From a virus: a DNA stretch of 31,610 nt. Position numbers and translations under genes: made by a program. Position 1 is the first letter of the stretch. Each line of letters starts with the position of its first letter. Positions 8,919-16,630 of this stretch are shown one piece after another. The notes beneath the pieces were generated by a model. It made no database searches. It was not told the DNA's origin and worked only from the letters and a program-made list of their open reading frames with translations. The DNA lies in IMG/VR virus record IMGVR_UViG_3300025886_000100, positions 1 through 31,610 of that record; one strand, written 5' to 3'.

Positions 8919-10058
8919 TTATTGTTTTTTACTTTTAAATTTCAACTTAGAACTATCAACGCCATTAACAGCAGTTACTTTTAATCCATTGACAAAAATA
9001 TCTCCATTGGCTTGTGGCCTACTTTCTGTATTTATGTTTTTAGATTTAGCCATTACATCTTTAACAGCATCGGCTTTACCTTGCTCATAAAAATGATTAG
9101 CAATAGTATCTACGTTTTCAGCAGCGTAAATAGCTTTGTGATAACCTACAGTATCAACAACTTCACCCTCATTGTTTAAGAACTTCTTAACAAATGTATT
9201 TAAGTTAGACTGTTTTTCTGCAACATCATTAACATTTGACACTTTATATCTAAATTTTTTTTCTCCTAAATTAAAATCAAAACCTTTGAAGTCATTAGTG
9301 AAAAGATTATTAGTTTCATTTTTAAATGATTTATGATGCTGTTCTGCTATTTGTTGTTCTTTGTTGTATCTATTGAAAAAATCCATAGCTTTTTGTTGTT
9401 CCTGAGTAACGCCCGGTCTCAACTTGATCTCGTCGTAATATTTACTCTTGGTTTCTTCCAAAAAGTTTTTGGCTTTTGCAATTTCTTCTTTTAGAGCAAG
9501 TTTCTTTTTTCTTATATCTCGCTCTTCTTCCACTTCTTCGTCCCAGGTAAAATTATCTTCTAGCATGAAGTTAATTTCCTCTGAATCTAAATGTGGTTTA
9601 GTTCTTTTGTAATATTCATTAAGTAAAGCATCATCTGCTAGTTTAGAGTAATCAGCATTTAATCTGACATAGTCTTCTACATTACCACCGGTTTCCTCCA
9701 TAAAAGTTACTAGTTTTTCGATGTTCTCAGGTAATTGTTTTCCAATAACCTTTTCATCTCTTACAGCTTCTTTTAGTTCCTTAGTAGTTTCTTTTACCTC
9801 TTCTTTTATTTCTTCTATAATAGGTGTTTCTACTTCTTCTTTGGCGGCTCGTATTTCTTCAACCACTTCTTTGCCACTTGTCTCGTCTTTCTTTTCTTTG
9901 ACAACAGCATTGCTATCATCTGTTTCTTGTGTTTGAACGGTATCTTCTTGTTTTTTACTTAAATCAACTTTAATAGTTTCTTGTATTTTTTTACTTAATT
10001 TTTTTGGTTTTTTGACTTTAAGAGGTGCCTTCTCTTTATCCTGAATTGTTTCTGACAT
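8919..10058 (-). CDS. Capsid assembly scaffold-like protein, 379 aa
   Basis: The ATG start gives MSETIQDKEKAPLKVKKPKK. Residues 1-~115 are low-complexity Lys/Glu-rich sequence, followed by long charged helices (VEEERDIRKKKLALKEEIAK, RYNKEQQIAEQHHKSFKNET) and a short beta-like tail (NGDIFVNGLKVTAVNGVDS). High charge, high helix content, no globular enzyme motif and a position between portal and capsid genes are the marks of phage scaffolding proteins. Such proteins line the procapsid and are lost at maturation. No protease is recognisable in or beside it. The gap from the portal gene is 24 bases and includes a TTATA leader. The function is inferred from composition and synteny. Confidence 0.75.
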   Translation of the reverse strand: MSETIQDKEKAPLKVKKPKKLSKKIQETIKVDLSKKQEDTVQTQETDDSNAVVKEKKDETSGKEVVEEIRAAKEEVETPIIEEIKEEVKETTKELKEAVRDEKVIGKQLPENIEKLVTFMEETGGNVEDYVRLNADYSKLADDALLNEYYKRTKPHLDSEEINFMLEDNFTWDEEVEEERDIRKKKLALKEEIAKAKNFLEETKSKYYDEIKLRPGVTQEQQKAMDFFNRYNKEQQIAEQHHKSFKNETNNLFTNDFKGFDFNLGEKKFRYKVSNVNDVAEKQSNLNTFVKKFLNNEGEVVDTVGYHKAIYAAENVDTIANHFYEQGKADAVKDVMAKSKNINTESRPQANGDIFVNGLKVTAVNGVDSSKLKFKSKKQ

Positions 10059-10072
10059 AATATAATATAATA
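10059..10072 (-). repeat. TTATA pentanucleotide leader before the scaffold gene
   Basis: On the minus strand TTATATTATATTATG runs into the start codon, the same design as at 6190-6208. No Shine-Dalgarno sequence is seen. Confidence 0.55.
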
Positions 10073-10082
10073 ATTGTTATTG

Positions 10083-12503
10083 TTACATAGGCATCTCAGC
10101 ACTATCTCCAGTGTTTAGAGTATTCTCTACTTGTGGACTTTCAAAATCAATAGGAGCTAGATCTTTTTTTCTTTGATCTATCATAGCGCTTTGCTGTGTT
10201 CCTTCTAATCTTGTTCTATTATCTTTACGATCTTCAATCATTTTCTCTTTATTAGACCCTTGTCTAACATCCATTTCTTTTAATTGAATATCAAAACCAT
10301 ACTTCATTTGAAGTAATTGTTTATCTATTTCAGCTTTTTGTTGCATTTTGTTAATTTCAAACTGTGACTTAGCTTGTTCTATTTTTACCTCAGTCTCAGC
10401 TAATGCTTGTTGTTTTTGCATTTCTGCTAAAGTAGCTTTTTCAGCTGTTTGAGCATTTGCTTGAGCTTGAGCTTGTATATTAGCTTGTTGTTTTCTTTGA
10501 TCGTCAGCTTGCTTCCTTTTTCTTCTTTCTTTAAGCATTTGATTAGCAAGCTTTATATTGCTAACTTCTCTAAGATCTATAGCATCTTCTAAGTTTATGG
10601 CTTGAGTTTTTAAAGCTATTTGTATGTTTTGCTCTAATACTGCTTTTTCTTCTTCATCGGGCATTAAATTTAGAAATATACCAAAATCATGTATGTTTAA
10701 TTCTGATAATTCATCTAATGTTGAAACATTATATCTTGATATGCTTTGCTCTAAAGCTGTTCTAGTAAAAGGAAACTGTAATGAATCTGATATTCTTAAA
10801 GCAATATTTTCACAAGTTCTTGATGTTAAATACAACATTGCTTGTAACAAATGTCTTGTTGCAGTATTTGAGTTAGCAGCAGCTAATTTCTGTAAACCTA
10901 CTAAAGCATTTTTATCAGGAGTACTTCCATCTCTTGCTTCGTTAAGTCCGGTCACATCTCTTATCATCTGTAAGTAGTACTGATAAGTTTGTATTAAGCT
11001 TTGTATTTTAGCACCACCAGATCCAGTCTGTAGTTCTTGTATTGGGACTTTACCTCTATTTAAATCACCATCTTGAGTTAAACTTCTACCTACTACAGAT
11101 CCAGTTTGAAAATACATATTCAAAGCTTCTGCTGGATTATAATTAGTACCATTACCTAAATCAACTTCTGCTAAACCATCCATGTCTAAAAACACACCAT
11201 CTGGAACTACCCTAGATAATACTTGTTGTATTTTAAGATGAGTTAATTGAATCATATCAGCAAAACCAGTTATTCTATTAACTAGTGAATCTATACGCCC
11301 TTTATACATTCTAGGCGCACATATATTGTAATTCATTTTTGCCTTAGTTGTATCTGCTATAGGTCTAGTTATATTTTCAGATAACCCCCATTTTAACATC
11401 ATAGGGTGACCTAGTATCTTAGCTCCACTATATAAAGTTTCTATAGTTCTAGAAACTCTTTCAAAGCCATCATTGGGAGGTGGATTAAATGTGTCTTGTT
11501 TTTCTAACGCTTTTTCTAAGCCAGTAGATGTTTCTTTAATTTTAAAAACCTGGTCCGAGTAAGTTTTATATTCAAAATAAATCACTTGAACAGTCTGTTG
11601 ATCGCTTCTTCCGCTCCAGTTTCTTAAATATTCTGTATTTCCAGGATACTTTTGTATTTGTATCATTTCTTCATCTGTAAGATTAGGAAATTGCATTTTT
11701 AAATCTGGTAAACTTATAGCTTTTACTTCACCTACATAGTATAAGTCTTCAAAATTAGGGTCTTCAGTGTAAGAATAAACTAAACTGGCTGGATCTACGT
11801 AATCTACTACAACGCCTTCAGCTCTATTCCAATTTGTTTTTACAGCTCCAATACCTAACACTGTCAAGTCTTCACAAAATCTTCTTTTAGTTAGTTCGTA
11901 TTTATTTTTATTTAATACGTCATTTATTACTTCTTCTTCTGCTATTTCTACAGATTGCTTGTAGTCTAACTGGAGATGTAATTTTATTTCTTCTTCAGAT
12001 TCTAATTGTAGTCTTTTATATTGTGGGGAAGTTAAATCTAAACCTGTGGCTTGATTTATTTGTTGCATTAGCTCTCTTTCTTGAACATCTCTTAATAAAT
12101 CTTCTGCATATTTTGTTCTAGCTTTTGTAGAAAATGGATCTACTGCAAATGCTTTTACTTCATAGTTTCTTTGAGACATTCCGTTTACAACTATATCAAC
12201 AAATTTAGATATTACAGGAACTGGTTTCCAGTCTAAATTAAGATAAGACAAGTCACCATTAATAGCTAATTCATCTTTGTATTTCTGAACACTTTGCTCG
12301 CCTCTAGCGTATAATCTTAAATTATGGTAGTTAGTAAAATTAGTAGCGTATCCATTTAAATTAGCTCCACTTCTATAGTTTCTAAACCATTCACCTTCTA
12401 TAGCTCTACCAACAGCAAGACCATATTCTAAAGTAGCTTTCTCAGCATCAGGCACTACCTGACTTGGAAACGAACTATTGTTATCGTAAGTAATTTGATT
12501 CAT
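10083..12503 (-). CDS. Portal protein
   Basis: The 806-aa product directly follows the terminase gene (4-base gap) and starts MNQITYDNNSSFPSQVVPDA. Portal-like features include an N-terminal clip and wing region with EEVINDVLNKNKYELTKRRF, VVDYVDPASLVYSYTEDPNF and YYVGEVKAISLPDLKMQFPN. A central helical part has RDVTGLNEARDGSTPDKNAL. From about residue 660 to the end lies a long Gln/Ala/Lys-rich coiled-coil barrel (QANIQAQAQANAQTAEKATL). The portal is the dodecameric ring at one capsid vertex through which DNA passes; it docks the terminase and the connector. About 800 residues is long for a portal but matches crAss-like portals as I remember them. Identification rests on order, length and architecture. 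Confidence 0.88.
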   Translation of the reverse strand: MNQITYDNNSSFPSQVVPDAEKATLEYGLAVGRAIEGEWFRNYRSGANLNGYATNFTNYHNLRLYARGEQSVQKYKDELAINGDLSYLNLDWKPVPVISKFVDIVVNGMSQRNYEVKAFAVDPFSTKARTKYAEDLLRDVQERELMQQINQATGLDLTSPQYKRLQLESEEEIKLHLQLDYKQSVEIAEEEVINDVLNKNKYELTKRRFCEDLTVLGIGAVKTNWNRAEGVVVDYVDPASLVYSYTEDPNFEDLYYVGEVKAISLPDLKMQFPNLTDEEMIQIQKYPGNTEYLRNWSGRSDQQTVQVIYFEYKTYSDQVFKIKETSTGLEKALEKQDTFNPPPNDGFERVSRTIETLYSGAKILGHPMMLKWGLSENITRPIADTTKAKMNYNICAPRMYKGRIDSLVNRITGFADMIQLTHLKIQQVLSRVVPDGVFLDMDGLAEVDLGNGTNYNPAEALNMYFQTGSVVGRSLTQDGDLNRGKVPIQELQTGSGGAKIQSLIQTYQYYLQMIRDVTGLNEARDGSTPDKNALVGLQKLAAANSNTATRHLLQAMLYLTSRTCENIALRISDSLQFPFTRTALEQSISRYNVSTLDELSELNIHDFGIFLNLMPDEEEKAVLEQNIQIALKTQAINLEDAIDLREVSNIKLANQMLKERRKRKQADDQRKQQANIQAQAQANAQTAEKATLAEMQKQQALAETEVKIEQAKSQFEINKMQQKAEIDKQLLQMKYGFDIQLKEMDVRQGSNKEKMIEDRKDNRTRLEGTQQSAMIDQRKKDLAPIDFESPQVENTLNTGDSAEMPM

Positions 12504-12507
12504 TTAT

Positions 12508-14733
12508 TTATTTTATTATTTTTGAAATTACCCCATCATTACTGTATTTTTTAATACCTAATTTTATAGGTTGATATTTTTTCTCAGGATTTGGCCTGTA
12601 TCTATTTTTATTACACGCCATTATAGCTAAACCAGAACTTATTGTAGCATCGTGCTTTGTTCTATTATTAATATTAAAAACACCCCAATCTTCTAATGTT
12701 TTTTGATGATACATATCTCCAAAACCTTCTTTTGTAATACCTACATATTCCTCTATATAAGACTCTATAGCAGCCGCGTGAGCTTGTTTAATGTCTTCGC
12801 TTGAATTAGGTATTCCACCAATTTCTTTTTCTGTCGTAGACAGCTTGTTCCAAATTTTATCTGGTCTATTCATTGAAAAACCTCTATATCCTCTACGCTT
12901 GAAATAATACAACAACCTTGGCTTATTGTTTTCAGCTAATATAGGCATACCATAAAATAAGCAAGCCATTAGTACATCTTCAAAGAATATTTCAGCAGTT
13001 TGAGGTCTAGCTATATATTCTAAGAAAAAATGATTAGGTGGAGCATCTTCCATAGAAAACTTAGTTAATCCATGTAAAGATCCATTAGAGCCTTTGCCAT
13101 CAACAGTACCGCTAATGTCGTAACTATCACAGCCAAAAGCTCCAATATGGTCGTTGCCTGGATATTTAGTTCCATTTTTTAATATTATTCTATTTTGCAA
13201 ATTAATAGGTGGTACCCATGATATTTTAAACCTTCCATTTTTGTTAGGATAAAACTCTACTTTAGTATCTTTAATACCTCTAACCCACTGAAAACTACCT
13301 ACAGTTACATTAGTTGAATTATTAATTTCTAAATTATAATCTATTTGCTCATATATTTTAGTTAAATTAAATAAACTTTGTTTTGACTCATCTCTAAAAG
13401 CATGCATTTCAGTTCTTGGAAACTGACGATAATATTCATTTAAACTATCTTGATCATTTTTTAAGCCTTCAACTTCGTTATTCCAGTGCTCGATAACGCC
13501 TGTTGTAATTTCAACACCGTCGACTCCTTTGACTGGATTTTCTTTTCTAATGAAAACAGGTGATCCGTGAGAATCCATGAATCCTTCGTAGTTCCATTCC
13601 ATAGGGATGAACAAAGAATAGAGTCCAGAAGAAGTTTGTCCGTTACGATTTCGTTTTGTAACGTCTGAATTATAGTATAACTTTTTGAAGTTGTTTCCAC
13701 CTTTATCTAAAGAATTTGAAGTTGAGCCCATCATACACTTTCCTACGATCCTTGATCCTAGCCTTAATGTAGTTTTTGTAACTCTCCAGTTATTTAATAT
13801 ATTATCAGGTCTTTCCCATTTACCACTTTCATCGTGAGCTAACAACTTTAGCTTTTCACCATCATAAGAGTTGTCACCAGTATTTTTCCAGTCAATAGTT
13901 GTATCAAGTCCGTCTAGTTCTCTTAGTTGCTCATTGCTCTCAAGCTTCCTTCTAGTAAGCTTTGAAGCTGGAACTCTGTATGCAAGTTCTGTTTTAGGAC
14001 GATCCATACCGTCCTGGATTGGTTTGAAGAAAAACGGATAGTTAACGGATATTGGTACGACTTTATCTGTGAACATTTTTTTAGCATCTGATCCAGATTT
14101 AGAGAGTATACCAAATCTGGCGTCGCTAGATATTGTTGCTTGGTTAACAAGTTCTGCCGAGGACATAAATGAAAATCCAGATCGTCTGTTTTTAAGATAG
14201 CACATCCCGTAACATCTGTTATCTGCCTTGCATGCTTCCCAAAATATAAAGAATAATCTATTTGCTTCTCTATAATCTGGTGCTCCAACATCGATTTTTG
14301 ACCATTGCAAGTACATGTAATGAGTACCAGTAATATATACAGGACTGCCGTTATTGAAGAAATGAAAACCTTCTTCTCTACGCTTAAATTCTTCGTCAAT
14401 ATAGTCATACCACTTTTCTTTAAATTCAGATGGATATTCTTCCCAGTCAAATCTACTTTTAATTCTACTTAATTCTTTTGGATACTCTTGTCTCTCCCAG
14501 CGTTGATCCGCTTTTTTTTCAGCTCGTTTAAACGGTTCATTTGCTGTTGGTAAAGCAATCCTGAGATTCTGTATTTCAATGATTTGTCCAATTTGTCCAG
14601 TTTTACTTATTACTATAAAATCATAATCAGAGTTATAACCATACTCCCATTTTTTTAAACGATTTTGTTTCTTTAATATCTTAGGGTTAATTAAATCTTT
14701 AACCTCTTTCCAGAGTGCTTGTTCATAGCTCAC
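12508..14733 (-). CDS. terL: Terminase large subunit (DNA-packaging ATPase and nuclease)
   Basis: The 741-aa product has both expected domains. In the ATPase domain, CYLKNRRSGFS at ~178-187 is a Walker-A-like site of the large-terminase type, KLLAHDESG at ~297-304 is Walker B with D301 and catalytic E302, and KCMMGSTSNS at ~332-341 is the coupling motif. In the RNase-H-like nuclease domain, acidic residues fit D536 (FGCDSYD), E601 (LAENNKP) and D695 (KHDATISSGLA). It powers DNA translocation through the portal and cuts the concatemer. The start codon is GTG at 14733-14731 inside a GTGA overlap with the preceding gene's TGA; the nearby ATG is in another frame. Length and motif spacing recall crAss-like terminases. 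The shorter minus-strand frames inside it at 13461-13700 and 13923-14450 are shadows. Confidence 0.95.
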   Translation of the reverse strand: MSYEQALWKEVKDLINPKILKKQNRLKKWEYGYNSDYDFIVISKTGQIGQIIEIQNLRIALPTANEPFKRAEKKADQRWERQEYPKELSRIKSRFDWEEYPSEFKEKWYDYIDEEFKRREEGFHFFNNGSPVYITGTHYMYLQWSKIDVGAPDYREANRLFFIFWEACKADNRCYGMCYLKNRRSGFSFMSSAELVNQATISSDARFGILSKSGSDAKKMFTDKVVPISVNYPFFFKPIQDGMDRPKTELAYRVPASKLTRRKLESNEQLRELDGLDTTIDWKNTGDNSYDGEKLKLLAHDESGKWERPDNILNNWRVTKTTLRLGSRIVGKCMMGSTSNSLDKGGNNFKKLYYNSDVTKRNRNGQTSSGLYSLFIPMEWNYEGFMDSHGSPVFIRKENPVKGVDGVEITTGVIEHWNNEVEGLKNDQDSLNEYYRQFPRTEMHAFRDESKQSLFNLTKIYEQIDYNLEINNSTNVTVGSFQWVRGIKDTKVEFYPNKNGRFKISWVPPINLQNRIILKNGTKYPGNDHIGAFGCDSYDISGTVDGKGSNGSLHGLTKFSMEDAPPNHFFLEYIARPQTAEIFFEDVLMACLFYGMPILAENNKPRLLYYFKRRGYRGFSMNRPDKIWNKLSTTEKEIGGIPNSSEDIKQAHAAAIESYIEEYVGITKEGFGDMYHQKTLEDWGVFNINNRTKHDATISSGLAIMACNKNRYRPNPEKKYQPIKLGIKKYSNDGVISKIIK

Positions 14734-15005
14734 TTACTTCTCCCTTCTGCAAAACCTTTAAAAGTTTTTTGTTCTTTAACTTCTTTAGGTTTTTCATTTA
14801 GCATATCTTCCTCTTCTTGTATTTTAGTAAGTATTTCAAAAGCATCCATTATAGCTAGTTTTTTGGTAGCGGCAGCATTCTTTAATCTATCAGCGCTTAC
14901 ATCGTCGTCTGAGTCAACAATCTTTTCTTTTGCTACCTTAATAAGCTCTTCAATTGCTTTTTGCCCAGCTTGGATTATTTTCTTTTTCGTTTCCTTGGTA
15001 TTCAT
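14730..15005 (-). CDS. Candidate terminase small subunit, 91 aa
   Basis: The ATG start gives MNTKETKKKIIQAGQKAIEE. The protein is short, highly charged and helical: KAIEELIKVAKEKIV, then SADRLKNAAATKKLAIMDAF and EILTKIQEEEDML, with a basic tail FKGFAEGRSK. It lies just upstream of the large terminase with a GTGA overlap, the usual place for TerS, which binds DNA and regulates the large subunit. No clear helix-turn-helix is provable by eye. Its start lies 56 bases inside the 3' end of the preceding double GroES-like gene in another frame, an unusually deep overlap for this region. The role is inferred from position, size and helical content; a different small assembly protein is possible. Confidence 0.6.
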   Translation of the reverse strand: MNTKETKKKIIQAGQKAIEELIKVAKEKIVDSDDDVSADRLKNAAATKKLAIMDAFEILTKIQEEEDMLNEKPKEVKEQKTFKGFAEGRSK

Positions 15006-15543
15006 GCGTTAAAGCTATATCATTTGATTTCATACAATAAAGTCGTTCACCATCTATTATAAACTCAAATTCAGAGTTTGGGGTGAACGTAATAAGTGTT
15101 CCAGGTGTTATTCCTAAAGCTTCTAAGGGCTTATTAGTATATTTTACTATACCAACATTAGGTTGTTCTTTTCTATTCTCTATAATGCTTTTGTTTTTTA
15201 TTGGCTTTATAAAGCAATAATCTAAGTGTGGTTTTAGATTATACATATAGATTTGTTCAGCAGTGCAAAAATATAAATTATTTTTAAAATAAGTTCCACT
15301 ATTTTTTTCAACACCTTTAGCGTCATAATATCTTCTTAAGATATTGTGATGAATATAGACTTCATCACCAATATTTATTTTTGTTTTATAAGCAGCTGGA
15401 GTCGAAACTACAACTGCTTTTTTGCTTACAAAAATATGATTTTCTATACTTGAATTAATAATTAATTCTTTATCATCAACCTTTTTAATATTTTCATATC
15501 TTTTATCTAATGGTTTAATGATAAAATGGTATAAACTTTTCAT
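14950..15543 (-). CDS. Protein with two tandem GroES-like halves, 197 aa
   Basis: Each half reads like the small beta-barrel of co-chaperonins. Half 1 (~1-102) has FIIKPLDKRYENIK, then KAVVVSTPA, INIGDEVYIHHN and LYFCTAEQIYMY. Half 2 (~107-182) has YCFIKPIKNKS, PNVGIVKYTN, GITPGTLITFTPNSEFEF and LYCMKSNDIALTHE. These follow the GroES order: opening R/K-P strand, G-x-V strand, 'hGDxV' strand, and a final 'hhhhxxxDIhhh' strand. The Gly-Gly-Ile/Leu mobile loop that binds GroEL is not evident in either half, so the protein may keep the fold without being a lid. A genuine-looking groES sits separately at 21596-21856. I recall similar proteins annotated as GroES in marine phage contigs. It starts in a TAATG overlap and lies just upstream of the terminase genes. 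Confidence 0.7.
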   Translation of the reverse strand: MKSLYHFIIKPLDKRYENIKKVDDKELIINSSIENHIFVSKKAVVVSTPAAYKTKINIGDEVYIHHNILRRYYDAKGVEKNSGTYFKNNLYFCTAEQIYMYNLKPHLDYCFIKPIKNKSIIENRKEQPNVGIVKYTNKPLEALGITPGTLITFTPNSEFEFIIDGERLYCMKSNDIALTHEYQGNEKENNPSWAKSN

Positions 15544-15767
15544 TAATATTTAAGATCGTATTCTACAGAAACAGCCATATTAGAATTAAACTTTTTCCAA
15601 GGAAGAACTTCATTATTTTTTTTTATAAAAATATTATAAGAATTATCTTTACCTTCAAAAAGAATATCACTAATTATGTGACCACCATAAACCTCTTGAC
15701 CTGTAGAGTAATGCATAGCTTCATTTTTATAATCAGCACCTATACTAATCTTTCTTATCTTCGACAT
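15543..15767 (-). CDS. Small conserved-looking protein, 74 aa, unknown function
   Basis: I choose ATG 15767-15765, giving MSKIRKISIGADYKNEAMHY; an ATG 11 codons upstream would deepen the overlap with the preceding gene from 23 to 56 bases. The body is beta-rich: TGQEVYGGHIISDILF, NSYNIFIKKNNEVLPWKKFN and a final VSVEYDLKY. The pattern (ISIGxDYKN, HYxxGQEVxGG, VLPWKKFNSNMxVSVEY) matches small unannotated proteins I recall from marine phage genomes. No signal, membrane segment or enzyme motif is seen. It ends in a TAATG overlap with the double GroES-like gene, suggesting coupled translation. Function unknown. Confidence 0.75.
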   Translation of the reverse strand: MSKIRKISIGADYKNEAMHYSTGQEVYGGHIISDILFEGKDNSYNIFIKKNNEVLPWKKFNSNMAVSVEYDLKY

Positions 15768-15990
15768 CTTTTTCAACACTTGTATATTCTCCAGTCTCAA
15801 GATCTACATTTATAGGTCCATAGCTTGATTCTAATACTTCTTTATAATCTCTTATATCTTTGTTTACAACAGCTATTTCGTGAAGTAGTCCATGTTTTTG
15901 AGTTTCTATTAAACCTATTTCATTAACTAACTTACTAAGATTTTTTTGTTGCTCTTTTATAAGCTTTAATTCTTCTTCTTTAATTTTCAT
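15745..15990 (-). CDS. Coiled-coil small protein, 81 aa, tandem paralogue 2
   Basis: The ATG start gives MKIKEEELKLIKEQQKNLSK. Residues ~3-55 are a continuous heptad-like helix (LIKEQQKNLSKLVNEIGLIE). They are followed by the motif LESSYGPINVDLETGEYTSV and a charged tail. The C-terminal motif aligns with LEKKYGSVNINITTGEISEI in the gene directly upstream, so the two are tandem paralogues of nearly the same length that have diverged in the helix. The leader is an ATTAA repeat. I recall the Y-G-x-[IV]-N-[IV]-x-x-x-T-G-E ending from small proteins of marine phages but know no function. Confidence 0.75.
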   Translation of the reverse strand: MKIKEEELKLIKEQQKNLSKLVNEIGLIETQKHGLLHEIAVVNKDIRDYKEVLESSYGPINVDLETGEYTSVEKDVEDKKD

Positions 15991-16006
15991 TTTATTTAAT
16001 TTAATT
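15991..16006 (-). repeat. ATTAA pentanucleotide leader before a start codon
   Basis: On the minus strand AATTAAATTAAATAAAATG shows a 5-base period running into the start codon of the 81-aa gene. It overlaps the last codons of the preceding paralogue. No Shine-Dalgarno is seen. Confidence 0.55.
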
Positions 16007-16240
16007 TTCTATTTCTGAAATTTCGCCTGTAGTTATGTTTATATTAACACTTCCATACTTTTTTTCTAACATATCTCTAATGTCAGCTTGCTCAGATCTA
16101 GCTGTTTTAAGTAAATCTACATATTCAAGTTTAGTTATTTCCATTTGACCTATTTCTTGAGTTATGTTAGTTACTCTATTTGTAACTTCAGAAACTTCTT
16201 TTAATTCTTTTTTAGTTACTTTTTTTGCTTTTGTTTTCAT
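16001..16240 (-). CDS. Coiled-coil small protein, 79 aa, tandem paralogue 1
   Basis: The ATG start gives MKTKAKKVTKKELKEVSEVT. A basic N-terminus leads into a long helix (NRVTNITQEIGQMEITKLEY) and then LEKKYGSVNINITTGEISEI near the end. The same order, length and final motif occur in the next gene (15745-15990), which marks a tandem duplication. The helix probably dimerises; the C-terminal motif looks like a short beta hairpin. The leader is ATCAA repeated three times before ATG. Function unknown; no DNA-binding or membrane motif is visible. Confidence 0.75.
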   Translation of the reverse strand: MKTKAKKVTKKELKEVSEVTNRVTNITQEIGQMEITKLEYVDLLKTARSEQADIRDMLEKKYGSVNINITTGEISEIEN

Positions 16241-16256
16241 TTGATTTGATTTGATT
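16241..16256 (-). repeat. ATCAA pentanucleotide leader abutting a start codon
   Basis: On the minus strand ATCAAATCAAATCAAATG is three copies of ATCAA directly before ATG, with further related copies upstream to about 16275. The repeat unit differs from the TTATA and ATTAA leaders, but the 5-base period and position are the same. Confidence 0.65.
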
Positions 16257-16286
16257 TTATTGATTTGATTTTTTGTTAATTAGATT

Positions 16287-16628
16287 TTATATACACATGC
16301 CAGCGTCTGTGCATTCTCCATTTGCACCTAGTTCATACCAAACTTTCATTGCATATTGGTCTAGATATTGAGAATAATAACCTGGCTCTGGAAATGCTGT
16401 TCCTGCTGCATTAGTATATACAAACGACCCTACAGCTGGTGTAACTGGTTGAGGTGGAAATTCCGTAGTAAAAAATTGTCCGTTATTTTCATCTTCACAC
16501 GCGTCGAATTCTGTATTTCTTTTAGTTGTTGAAGTATCAAAGGCAGTATAATCCCCACCTCCGCCTTCACTTTTTTGACCGGGTAAATTACTTATTTTAG
16601 AGGTAGTTAACCCCATGCCCATACTCAT
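16287..16628 (-). CDS. Hypothetical protein, 113 aa
   Basis: The ATG start gives MSMGMGLTTSKISNLPGQKS, followed by a glycine stretch (SEGGGGDYTAF). The second half looks like a small soluble domain (AVGSFVYTNAAGTAFPEPGY, YLDQYAMKVWYELGANGECT) with three cysteines, two of them in the last eight residues (CTDAGMCI). That pair could bind a metal or form a disulfide; this is speculation. It starts 2 bases after the 188-aa beta-module gene, so the two are probably made together. I do not recognise the family. Confidence 0.65.
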   Translation of the reverse strand: MSMGMGLTTSKISNLPGQKSEGGGGDYTAFDTSTTKRNTEFDACEDENNGQFFTTEFPPQPVTPAVGSFVYTNAAGTAFPEPGYYSQYLDQYAMKVWYELGANGECTDAGMCI

Positions 16629-16630
16629 TG

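Noticed and set aside
13461-14450. Minus-strand frames of 79 and 175 codons inside the terminase gene
   Set aside because: They lie fully inside the large terminase in another frame, and the terminase frame has complete catalytic motifs.
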